This document shows positions 9,070 to 18,072 of a DNA stretch of 64,000 nucleotides, in pieces. The number at the start of each line of letters is the position of its first letter. The first letter of the stretch is position 1. Made by a program: the position numbers and the translations under genes. The notes beneath the pieces were generated by a model. The model searched no databases. It had not been told where the DNA came from and saw only the letters and a list, made by a program, of their open reading frames with translations. Source of the stretch: Yamagishiella unicocca (lineage: Eukaryota; Chlorophyta; Chlorophyceae; Chlamydomonadales; Volvocaceae); NCBI GenBank assembly GCA_003116995.1, contig BDSL01000190.1, forward strand, positions 1 through 64,000, in the 5' to 3' direction.

Positions 9070-9289
9070 TGGGACTCCACAACATGAATGTGGCCACATT
9101 GTAAGATGCTCGACGTAATGCGTCACATGAATGGATGTCTGCTCCCTCGCCAAGTAGAAGCTGCACTGTGTCCGCGTTGCCAGTGGTAGCCGCCAAACCC
9201 ATTGCATTATCGTTCTCTGTGTGGATATCTGCACCACTATGGGGCAGCAGCTTAACGGATTCAGGTAGAGAAAATAATTTTGCAGGCAT
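9062..9289 (-). pseudogene. Inverted ankyrin-repeat gene fragment
   Basis: Minus-strand reading gives clear ankyrin sequence (VKLLPHSGADIHTENDNAMG; ADTVQLLLGEGADIHS). After RRASYN the frame is shifted: a 2-nt excess before GGCCACATTCATG breaks what would read as a GHIHVVE ankyrin helix. It abuts the 3' end of the plus-strand ankyrin gene and overlaps the 3' end of the next gene by 29 nt. An ATG exists at 9289, but the product would be only a degraded repeat and a half. Confidence 0.7.
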
Positions 9290-10298
9290 ACACCGTGTAA
9301 AACACGATCATTGCCACTGATGACACAATGGCAGCGCGCGTATAGCTTTTTAAAGCGTGCTGATGTTGTGCGATTTCATCATTACTAATTTTGGAAGATG
9401 ACAACTGTATGTAGACCAATGCAAATGCGACAGTTAGGTAGATGCCAAATGCAACACCGTGACATACCCAGTGTCTTGGACCCAAAAATTCCATCATACT
9501 TCGTGCATCACAAATCTCTGTAATTGCTGTGACAATCGTGACGACCGTTTCAGAATCCTTCTTTTCATCTTGTGGTGCAAATGATAACATGAGGCGAAAT
9601 ATGACCAGCACAACTGCAATGATGAGGAACATCAGCATGAGCCGAACATACGCATGTGTGTATGCATACAGCACATGAAGCCATATTATCCGTGCTTTCG
9701 CACCGACAGGCATGTCAATTTTGTTTGTTCGAACAGTTAGGTAGTTAAATGTTTTGAGCCATGACGCCATGTGTCCCTTGAATAGTGCATATATCATCGC
9801 TGGAATAAAGACCATCCAGGAGTAAACAATAACAGCACGGGGCGACAGGAATTTCTTACGAGGTCCAGATACATGACGTAATGGAATCTCCCCGTGTGCT
9901 ACTACCGGTTCCTCGTTCGATGCCGCTGTATTTTCCACAGTTGATGCTTCTACCGCTGTATTTGCTGACACCCCTGGTGTAACTGTTGTATTTCCTGTAT
10001 TTTCTGTATTTTCTGTATTTCCTGTATTTGCTGTATTTTCTGTATTTGCTGGCACCACCCCTGGTGTCACTGTTGTATTTCCTGTATTTTCTGTATTTGC
10101 TGTATTTGCTGTATTTTCTGTATTTTCTGTGTTTGCTGTATTTTCTGTATTTTCTGTATTTGCTGTATTTGCTGTATTTGTGCTGTTGCTGGCTACTACT
10201 TCTGGTGATTCAGCACGAGGACCTTGATTTTCTACTCTTTCTTCCGCACGAAGTGGGGCCTTATCATCTGTTCCAGTAGATGGAGATGATGAACTCAT
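9261..10298 (-). CDS. Membrane protein with a long Asn-Thr repeat region (345 aa)
   Basis: ATG start. Residues ~38-115 are a tandem NTANTENT-type repeat (DNA unit TATTTTCTG/TATTTGCTG, 9985-10185) containing two copies of GNTTVTPGV. The rest is polytopic, with hydrophobic helices near residues 153-171, 208-240, 280-301 and 322-343. The Asn/Thr-rich domain could be heavily glycosylated on the particle or cell surface (inference). No homolog is recognised. The repeat is also open on the opposite strand (a shadow). Confidence 0.75.
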   Translation of the reverse strand: MSSSSPSTGTDDKAPLRAEERVENQGPRAESPEVVASNSTNTANTANTENTENTANTENTENTANTANTENTGNTTVTPGVVPANTENTANTGNTENTENTGNTTVTPGVSANTAVEASTVENTAASNEEPVVAHGEIPLRHVSGPRKKFLSPRAVIVYSWMVFIPAMIYALFKGHMASWLKTFNYLTVRTNKIDMPVGAKARIIWLHVLYAYTHAYVRLMLMFLIIAVVLVIFRLMLSFAPQDEKKDSETVVTIVTAITEICDARSMMEFLGPRHWVCHGVAFGIYLTVAFALVYIQLSSSKISNDEIAQHQHALKSYTRAAIVSSVAMIVFYTVYACKIIFST

Positions 10299-10427
10299 AT
10301 TGTCCCGTTAATTACGCGATATGTGAAAAAAATGCCGATGATGCCGACAAGATGAAACAACTTGAAACAACTTGAAAATTCCTCAATGAAAAACTGAACT
10401 AGTATTATTTACGACCGTGAAGATAAT

Positions 10428-12760
10428 ATGGCTGTTTCAGCAGGATCATCGTCCGCCATACAAGCTGTTACCAAAGAAATAAAAAATTTCGAGGCTCGCG
10501 CAAAAGCCACCGGAGAGGTTATCAAGGCGCGGATGAACAAAATGAGTGCGCCTCCGAATATATCTCAATACAAGAAAGACCTCGTAGACTCCTTGAAGGA
10601 CGACAATAACTTCATTGAGAAGCTTGAGTTTTACGATTCGTCGGATTTTAAGGATTATGTGGCAGCAATCACCAAGCTCCAAAGTACTATTAAGAACAAT
10701 TGGACTCATCATCGCGAGTTCCTTGATGACTGGAATAATCCCAATGCCACCATATGTGATTATGACTCAAGTGACAGGAAAAAAACAATTCTTCGGAGCC
10801 GCTTTTCCAATGTTGCCGGTGGTCCAGAGAAATTCATGGGGGATATGGAACGTCTGGGCTTCGATATGTCTAACACGCGCAAATCTATTGAGACGGTACA
10901 TTCGGTGGGGACATCTGGCTGTCTGGAAAAGGTACAGAAGAAGGAAAATTATCTAGGTCGGGGGGGGAGAGCTTCAGCCGCATCACCTGGAAGAAGTTTG
11001 CAGAGACCAAAGCAGAGGTTCTTTTTGCAGACATACAGAAAGAACTGACGCCATACATAACATTCCTAAAAGCCGTCAAGGAGAACTCGCCTATCTTTTT
11101 GTTGAATGACTGGGATAAGGACATTGGTGATGGTAAAACAATTGGTACGGTCATCAAGAGTATATTCGATAATGAGCCATTACTGCAGTCTTTCTCGTTA
11201 CCCAATATTGACAACGTCAAAAAATTCATGGGAAATGATGCAGTCATCGACCTTGTCCGTTTGACACGACCTGTTGAGACTGCTCAAAAGATTGATTCTC
11301 TGATGCGTGGCATCATTAAGAAACCATCATCAGGAATCAAGAAGGACGATAAGAGCAAGGGAATATCTCCGGAGGATGCGTACAATGAGATGGACAAGTA
11401 CCTGTCGAGTCTCTTGGAATCTGCAAATGCATGTATCTCGAGTATCTCTTATTCTTCGACCCTCAATGATGCCCAGCGTCTGTTAAATGATGTCGTGGGT
11501 AAGGTTATGTCCATTCAGAAGCTCTTGATAAAAGTCACTGGAAGATCCTTCCTAGCATCTGATCTTTCGACATCAACAACCGGCACACTGTCTCTATGGA
11601 GCCCCTCTGGCAGTGGTGCAGCCATCCTGGAACCTATCAAAGGGAGCCGTCTGCAGGGTGAAGTCACCCCGCAAGGGAGTCGAATGCAGATGTATATCAC
11701 TGCCGTTGAGCAGCACATGAAAGCCATGAACGGAACAAATTTTATAGATAATATCAAGAAGACGAGGCAAAATACGGAGGTCATCATTGGCGACCTCCTC
11801 AAGACTTTGAGCGATCCAGAATGCAACCGCCTCGAGATCCGGACGTCCGTGACATCGACGTTAAAGATGTACATGAAAAACATTCGCGCTTTGTTCAAGC
11901 AATATGAGGACAAGCAGGCTGACTTTGTGATCTCCTCGAATCGCAAGGGTCTGAACTACATGTTGAAGTGGCTTGCCGTCAAGGAGCGCAACATCATGAA
12001 AAACAATAAACCTGTTGTTGGACAAGAGGAAAGCGACCTGCTAGAGAAGTATTTCGAAGAATTTGGAAAGGCCGCTTCCACTCTAAATGATGCCCTCATG
12101 GAGGCAGAGACAGAGACCCTACAGATATTTGGGTCAGGACCTTACATGCCCCTTCTCGGGGAGGATGAAGGTGTTGTTGAACGTTTGCAGACGGATGTAG
12201 ACAATTTAGAACGGTTCATCTTGAATATCAGAAAGCGTCTCACACGCCTATATTCTCCGTCAGGATACAACATCCTTGATATCTTACTTAATCCATCATT
12301 CATAGTGATCTACATCATCAAAGCACTGCGCATCTTCTTCCTCTGGTCCGCCATGGTGTTTGCAAAGTCCTTCTTCCAGGCACGTTACAATGATGCTGTC
12401 TATATGCAGAACAAAACCCCACCCCACCCCCTCTGGTTTGTGCTAATCTTTCTTGCTTTCGATCTCTCCCTCAACATCGGTCTATACATCGTGCTGAGGA
12501 CGCTGATGTTCCTCTTCAAAACTCGCGACAATTCATTTCCCATTAATGACTACCTGCTGAAAGCTCTCATTGCGGACTACGTATTGAGCACCGTCCTGAT
12601 TGGCATCCTTGCAATACTGCTAAGCATCATCGTGCAGCGCAAAAAATATTTCAGATACAGATTCGAGGGGGACCGGGGCATCCGAGCCTTGAGCGACATG
12701 ATCCTCTGGACATCAGCGGCTATCCTTGTGATCCCCTACTTCCGTTTCTTCGATGCGTAA
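10428..12760 (+). CDS. Large coiled-coil/membrane protein, interrupted by a frameshift in a G-run
   Basis: ATG in the context GATAATATG. The first frame runs to 11048, but after an eight-G run at 10960-10967 it loses protein character. A +/-1 shift there joins it smoothly to the frame ending at 12760, which has no ATG until well inside (its opening codon at 11099 is TTG). Together they make a protein of about 775 residues: helical N-terminal two thirds, then hydrophobic helices from ~12285 to 12750 (IVIYIIKALRIFFLW; WFVLIFLAFDLSLNIGLYIV; VLIGILAILLSIIV). The C-terminal layout resembles the 25648 protein. The shift is either sequencing error in the homopolymer or a real break. Function is unknown. 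Confidence 0.75.
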
Positions 12761-13123
12761 TCGAGCTAGCAATGCCAGGATGCACGGGTCCATTGTGACG
12801 TGGTCCTGGCTTCCCGGAGTATTATAGGAAGTATTATGGCAACAACAACCTTGATTACTTCGCGTATTTTGACAATTTTGTTGACAATTTTGTTGTTGAC
12901 AATTTTGAAGATCAGCAGGCACAATGTCCTTGACGATGAACAGTGACTTCAGGTCTTCGTGGACGATACGCTTGAAGATGTCTGCTGATGCGATAAACTC
13001 ACTTTGAAGGCGAGGCATGCTCCTGCTCATGTAGAACTGGTACTCTTCTCTCACACAGCCTAGCTGTGCGTGGTATCTAACAAGGCGTGTGACACCATCT
13101 GTGAGGGTCAAATAAAACCGCAT
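12713..13123 (-). CDS. Hypothetical protein (136 aa) with a Cys/Gln/Asn stretch
   Basis: ATG start. The N-terminal 85 residues look globular (YQFYMSRSMPRLQSEFIASA). Residues ~85-112 are a NCQQNCQ repeat and a CCC cluster, which may bind metal or simply be repeat expansion. The 3' end overlaps the convergent gene ending at 12760 by 48 nt. A near-palindrome TGTAACCGTTACA lies 12 nt upstream of the ATG and is shared with the gene starting at 37047. Confidence 0.6.
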   Translation of the reverse strand: MRFYLTLTDGVTRLVRYHAQLGCVREEYQFYMSRSMPRLQSEFIASADIFKRIVHEDLKSLFIVKDIVPADLQNCQQQNCQQNCQNTRSNQGCCCHNTSYNTPGSQDHVTMDPCILALLARLRIEETEVGDHKDSR

Positions 13124-13134
13124 TTAATTATCAC

Positions 13135-13147
13135 TGTAACCGTTACA
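13135..13147. promoter_or_regulatory. Near-palindrome TGTAACCGTTACA upstream of the 13123 gene
   Basis: A 13-bp near-palindrome, followed by ACAA in both copies, lies 12 nt upstream of the minus-strand ATG. The identical 13-mer lies 18 nt upstream of the minus-strand ATG at 37047. The conserved placement suggests a regulatory or leader element; no such motif is known to me. Confidence 0.4.
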
Positions 13148-13540
13148 ACAAGTAAAGCTGCTGCTGACAGTGGTAGTGCTAATCTTGTCCAGATGGCAAA
13201 AACCAAACAACCTACTAACAGCAACTACTAACAGCAACTACTAACAGCAACTACTAACAGCAACTACTAACAGCAACTAATAAGAAACTAACTAAAAACA
13301 ATTATCATTTGTAGAAAGGCTCGCTGGGCTCTTTAAATAGTATAGGAGTTGTAGGAGTTGTACGACTCGTCCAATACCCTGAAATATCCTGAAATATCCT
13401 GAATTATCCAGAACCAATATGCGCAGCCTCAGTCAAGTAAAGGGCAAACAAAAATAATATATTATTTTCGATAATATTTCGATATTTCGATATATGCATA
13501 GATGCATATGTACGTGTGTATACAATATTTATTCACAGAC
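13148..13540. repeat. Intergenic region with 13-bp tandem repeats
   Basis: Five exact 13-bp units CTACTAACAGCAA run 13212-13276. Further small repeats follow (GTTGTAGGAGTTGTA near 13345; ATCCTGAAAT units 13377-13405), then AT-rich sequence before the gene at 13541. I see no conserved ORF. Confidence 0.7.
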
Positions 13541-14323
13541 ATGTCGTGGACATTCGTAAACTCACCAGAAGTCGTACTTCGTTGTGCTGAAACATATCTG
13601 GCTAGTTTGACAGCAGCAGATCTTATTGCGCGTAAAGTTAAATCAGCGGAAGAGTACCGAGATTTCTATATTTCACGAGTAAGAAAGACTCTCGAAGGCA
13701 CTGAATTGGCTCGACTCCATATGGCAATGGCAACGGCCGTTAAGGCATTATCACCATATCCACGTGTGTCGAGCATACCTTGGAAAATCGCGGTCCTAGA
13801 AGATGCTGCAGTAGCAGGTGGTGGACAGCAGAAGGGGCCAGAGGACGGATACCCCCACACGCACTGCGACATCATTATGCTGACTACACGATCTCTAAAG
13901 TCACCTACACAACGACTGGCCAATTTGCTTATCCACGAAAAGGTACACGTCTACCAGAGACTGTTTCCCGCCGAGACGCAGATCCTCATCTTAAAGCGCT
14001 GGTCAAGATCAGTGACCAGCCTCCAACGACATGCTGACAATGCGCTGGCACGTTCCAATCCGGACATAGGGTCTATCGCATACGACGGTTGTTACCAGAA
14101 ATACAAGTCTGACAGACCATCAAGTCTTTCAAATTCAGAGATCACATGTCAGGCGAGAGGCAGGACCAGCATGGGTTACATGGACATGGACAATGACAAC
14201 CTTGATTATGAGCACCCTTTCGAGGCAATGGCATACATGATTGCTGAGAAGCTCATGGACGAAGAGTTGTTTGAAAGTCAACAGAGCAAGGTGCTTGGTG
14301 AATGGATGCTTCAATACTTTTAG
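13541..14323 (+). CDS. Putative zinc metalloprotease-like protein (HExxH)
   Basis: I chose the ATG at 13541 (MSWTFVNSPE) over the ATG at 13502, whose extra residues look like translated leader. The 260-residue product carries HEKVH at residues 132-136 inside a helix (LANLLIHEKVHVYQRLF), matching the zincin HExxH motif. Glutamates at ~224 and ~228 (YEHPFEAMAY) could supply the third zinc ligand, as in gluzincins. The family cannot be named from motif alone. No signal peptide or TM segment is seen, so action in the infected-cell cytoplasm or inside virions is likely. Confidence 0.65.
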   Translation: MSWTFVNSPEVVLRCAETYLASLTAADLIARKVKSAEEYRDFYISRVRKTLEGTELARLHMAMATAVKALSPYPRVSSIPWKIAVLEDAAVAGGGQQKGPEDGYPHTHCDIIMLTTRSLKSPTQRLANLLIHEKVHVYQRLFPAETQILILKRWSRSVTSLQRHADNALARSNPDIGSIAYDGCYQKYKSDRPSSLSNSEITCQARGRTSMGYMDMDNDNLDYEHPFEAMAYMIAEKLMDEELFESQQSKVLGEWMLQYF

Positions 14324-14402
14324 ACTCTCAAGGACTCTCAAGGACTCTCAAGGACTCTCAAGGACTCTCAAGGACTCTCAAGGACTCTCAAGGACTCTCA
14401 AA
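14323..14402. repeat. 10-bp tandem repeat GACTCTCAAG (x8)
   Basis: Eight units start at the last base of the stop codon of the metalloprotease-like gene and extend towards the 3' end of the convergent 1192-residue gene. Scattered degenerate units continue to ~14430. Confidence 0.9.
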
Positions 14403-14432
14403 GAAAGACTCTCAACAAACAAAGACTCTCAA

Positions 14433-17400
14433 TCAATCATCAGTGGCATATCCGTTGAATATGTAAGTATACAGTTGTGTCATTTCACTGTCCGTCAAAG
14501 GGCGGTCATAGACGATGTAAGCTCCCACATCTGCATCAGTCCAACTAGATGCAGTCTCAGTGGATGATGTAGCGGTGGATCCGAGACCGAATCGTACAGG
14601 CCCTGTCACCGTAGTTCCACTATTTGACAAATCGACAATCGTGACGTCGTTCCTCTTGACGATGAGACGCTGGTTGGTGTTGTCAAGTTTGTACATGAAT
14701 ACCTGCCATGTATTCGGAGTGTAGCCTATATTTGTCGGAGATACACCCACAGTCATCATGTTGGTGCCACTGGCCTGGTAGACGCGTGGACTCGAGAACT
14801 GATCGGTGTGGACAAGCGTATTGAGATTACTCTTGACACGAATCAGAAAGATATACGTCATACCACCGTTTACGACGACATTGCTGAAGTTTATCGCAGA
14901 ACTGGTATACAGTGCTTGTCGGTCCATAGCTGTGAAGGACACAAAGGCCCCGCCATTGTAGCCGCTGCCATAAGTGCTCGCAGTGTACAGTGGGCGGCTG
15001 CCCAGGGTGCTTTGCGTGAAATCTCCCCATGTCTGTACACGATCCCCATTGCTTAGAGCAGAGAGTGTCTTCGCTTGCAAATTAATCAAAGGCCCGGTTG
15101 GGATACCTGTCGGGACGAAGGGGACTGCCCAGTTGATGTCATGGAAGTAATAGCCACTCCCTTCAGTGGAGTTTGGCACACCTGGTCCATAGTAAGTCAA
15201 GCTCAAGGTTGAGTCACTCGACGACTGTCCGTAATAGATGAGGACGGGGTAGTACTGGTTGCCAACCAATGACACTGTAGATGAGGTCTTGCTCACGGCA
15301 GTGTACGAGTTGGTGCTGTCCGTGGTAATGAATGTATTAGTAGACTTATTGGTCGTGCCAGGAGATGTTGCGGCATCACCGATCCACATCATGGCGTAGT
15401 CGTTGGCGACAAGGGTGAAGCGCCACTCGCCCGTCCGTGAGGGCCTGAAGTAACCACGCAGGATGAGAGCAAAGTTTGTTCCATTTCCAGTGATGCCATA
15501 TGCTGAAAAGGGATTCGGAGAGGATGTGTACATGCTCGCGATGGATGCAACACTACCCGATGCGTCTGGAGTCTTGCCCTTGAACCAATCCAAGTCCTTG
15601 TTCGTCTCATTGAAGTTGGCGCTGTCGAAGCGAGACCAGGTAAACCCACTGGGGAAGGTGGAAGATGGTAGAGGTCCTGAGAGCGCCGGGTAGCCACTAT
15701 TGTGCGCAATCTTGATGAGGACAGTCTTGATGGGAGGAAGGGTCGCGGTGCTCCAATCTGCATAGGTAACGATGGTCGGGTCTGTCTTGCCGACAGGAGC
15801 CGTATCATTCATGAGGATGTAGGTGTCTGAGGTTCCTGCGCCGCCCGCCACATCCCTGATCTCGGTTAACCCAGCACATGCATAGTCTGCCCACATACAT
15901 GATCCGCTCTGTGCGCTATACTTTGCAATGTAGGAGCCACCATCGGTTCCTGCTGGATAGAGTGTACGGTATGTAGTTCCATCAGCATTGTAGAAGACTA
16001 TGGTGTCATCTTTGAAGCCCTGTGCGATGATGAGATTGCCTGCAGTGTCGAAAATCGGGCTGGGCACCCAATTAATATCGTTGATAGCAGTCTCAATCAT
16101 GAATGCCCATTGCGGAGTGCCGAGTGTGTTGTATTTGACGCAGTAAGTCGCCTTGTACTCGCCGGCTGGCCGATATGTAGTCGGCCAGGTAAAACCCGCT
16201 TCAGTCCCAGAACTGTTGTAAACTTTGAATGGTTGTGTAGTGGTCGATTCAAAGATCCCTGTCAGAAAGATTTCATCGTATGTGTTCACGGTGACCCCCA
16301 CATCATATTCATTGACATACGGCATATCTGACCCGGCTGCCCATTGTGCGATGCCACTCGAGTCGTATTTAATAAGAGCCAAGCATGACGTACTCGCATC
16401 ATCAGACTTCATGAAGGATCCCAGGACAACGCTCGATGAGATTAAGCCATCCGCATTGAGTACCGGCTCGTGAGACTTGTATGTATAACCGGCTGTGTAT
16501 ACGTTGCCCTGGCCATCGATGCCAATACTCGATTTCCACCGATTGAAGCCGGGGGATGCTATCCAAAGAACGCGTTTGCTAGTGTTGAACTTTGCAATGT
16601 ACGCAACTTTATTGTTTACAGAGACTGGTGTGCGTGACTGTAATGCAATAAAAGACGTTTGGTCATCATAATTTATGACATTGAGCGTATTGGAACGATT
16701 GTATACACCAGATATGTGTAAGTTATCCCTGTTGTCATAGAGGCCTACTGGCATCCTGTCAGAACTGGATGCCTCCACACCCACAATCTGGACCACATTT
16801 ATGAAGTCACCGTCTCGACTAAACGTCCACGCAATGTCGGCGGTCTGCCCAGAGGGTGTGGCAGCGCACGTTTTTGACACAGTTGTGGAATTGGAGTATG
16901 TCAATGTGAAGCTACCCGTGGTGGTGCCATTGGTGACGATTGTCACGTAGTTCCTTGTGTCAAAACAAATGTGCGCCGTCTTGGGATCAACACCACCGGC
17001 AATGCCACGTGCCCACACAACGGCGCCCGTTGAATCATATTTAACAATGAACATCTTGATATCATTGCCAGGGGGGCTATAGAGGCTAACACTTGATACG
17101 GTGCCGCTGGCGGTGTACATAGCGGTTGGTACTGCCCATGGCACGGTGGTACTCGTGTATCCACTGACCCCCACCAAGTATGTGTTTCCTGCACCATCAG
17201 TCTTTGCGGCAATTGCACCCTGCACGCCAGCCACCCATGCAGAGTCTGAGATTGATACGGGTGCATGGGGGCTAAAATGGCTGATATTACTGTAGGTATC
17301 ATAGGCATCATAGTCTTCAATGTCTCCAACCGAGTCACGCACGATGGTTGCCCTACCAAATGTTGCAACTTTCACGTATACATCACGTGAACCACCTGAC

Positions 17401-18011
17401 TCGAGGAAGTTACTATATCTGAGGAGCTCCAAGTGGTTGTCGTCATTCATGCGGAAGCTGTAGCCTGCCTTGACTAAATCACCTGGGTTGCTGGCCGTCT
17501 GGTATGTCTTGACGAGGTTGAAATCGCTGCCAAAGACGTGATCTGACGCTACGAGGTTACTCATTGCTGTGCCTAATGTGTCGAACTTCAATGGCTTATC
17601 AGCGGTTATGTACTGATAGACGCCATTGTTGCACATTGTTACTCCAGATAGCTTGGCTGTGTTCATGTTGTCCTGTGAGACAAGCGTCAACCCCATGTTA
17701 CTGCCCGCTGTCAGAAGCGTTGCAGATGAGCCCTTTGCAACACGGAATATCTCCTCATCCACGCGTTGGTTATTGGATGTCGTTGTAGCAAAAAACTTGA
17801 ACAGACCAGTGTCTTTGACATGAGAAGATACGCTGGTCACGGCCTCAACATGGACGTTAGAGGAAGCACCGATGACAAGATCCTGAGCAGCACCAAGATC
17901 GTTTTTGTAGGCGGTGACATTCTTTGCAATGACATTGGTCAACGTCTGGTATGAATCTAGCTGGTACAGTGAATTATAAGCAGTTGACAGTGTAGTGTCC
18001 AAGACAGACAT
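14433..18011 (-). CDS. Large beta-propeller/PA14/LamG-type protein (1192 aa), candidate virion surface or fibre protein
   Basis: ATG start. Residues 1-200 are a Ser/Thr/Val-rich region resembling viral structural or fibre N-termini. Residues ~240-760 hold repeats of the type KYDSTGAVVWARGI, YIAKFNTSKRVLWIA and VKYNTLGTPQWAFMI with G..YLVG strands, characteristic of SBBP-like beta-propellers. A PA14/GLEYA-like domain follows (~780-950: RPSRTGEWRFTLVANDYAMMWIGD). The C-terminus (~970-1185) resembles a LamG/concanavalin-like lectin fold (YIFLIRVKSN; NTWQVFMYKLDN; ADVGAYIVYDRPLTDSEM). Both last folds bind carbohydrate in known proteins, so host-surface attachment is a reasonable inference. No signal peptide or TM is seen. 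Confidence 0.8.
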   Translation of the reverse strand: MSVLDTTLSTAYNSLYQLDSYQTLTNVIAKNVTAYKNDLGAAQDLVIGASSNVHVEAVTSVSSHVKDTGLFKFFATTTSNNQRVDEEIFRVAKGSSATLLTAGSNMGLTLVSQDNMNTAKLSGVTMCNNGVYQYITADKPLKFDTLGTAMSNLVASDHVFGSDFNLVKTYQTASNPGDLVKAGYSFRMNDDNHLELLRYSNFLESGGSRDVYVKVATFGRATIVRDSVGDIEDYDAYDTYSNISHFSPHAPVSISDSAWVAGVQGAIAAKTDGAGNTYLVGVSGYTSTTVPWAVPTAMYTASGTVSSVSLYSPPGNDIKMFIVKYDSTGAVVWARGIAGGVDPKTAHICFDTRNYVTIVTNGTTTGSFTLTYSNSTTVSKTCAATPSGQTADIAWTFSRDGDFINVVQIVGVEASSSDRMPVGLYDNRDNLHISGVYNRSNTLNVINYDDQTSFIALQSRTPVSVNNKVAYIAKFNTSKRVLWIASPGFNRWKSSIGIDGQGNVYTAGYTYKSHEPVLNADGLISSSVVLGSFMKSDDASTSCLALIKYDSSGIAQWAAGSDMPYVNEYDVGVTVNTYDEIFLTGIFESTTTQPFKVYNSSGTEAGFTWPTTYRPAGEYKATYCVKYNTLGTPQWAFMIETAINDINWVPSPIFDTAGNLIIAQGFKDDTIVFYNADGTTYRTLYPAGTDGGSYIAKYSAQSGSCMWADYACAGLTEIRDVAGGAGTSDTYILMNDTAPVGKTDPTIVTYADWSTATLPPIKTVLIKIAHNSGYPALSGPLPSSTFPSGFTWSRFDSANFNETNKDLDWFKGKTPDASGSVASIASMYTSSPNPFSAYGITGNGTNFALILRGYFRPSRTGEWRFTLVANDYAMMWIGDAATSPGTTNKSTNTFITTDSTNSYTAVSKTSSTVSLVGNQYYPVLIYYGQSSSDSTLSLTYYGPGVPNSTEGSGYYFHDINWAVPFVPTGIPTGPLINLQAKTLSALSNGDRVQTWGDFTQSTLGSRPLYTASTYGSGYNGGAFVSFTAMDRQALYTSSAINFSNVVVNGGMTYIFLIRVKSNLNTLVHTDQFSSPRVYQASGTNMMTVGVSPTNIGYTPNTWQVFMYKLDNTNQRLIVKRNDVTIVDLSNSGTTVTGPVRFGLGSTATSSTETASSWTDADVGAYIVYDRPLTDSEMTQLYTYIFNGYATDD

Positions 18012-18072
18012 AGGGTTTTTTTGTTACATTTGTAAAATTACTTTTTTCGTGTCTATGTTTCTATACTTTGTT

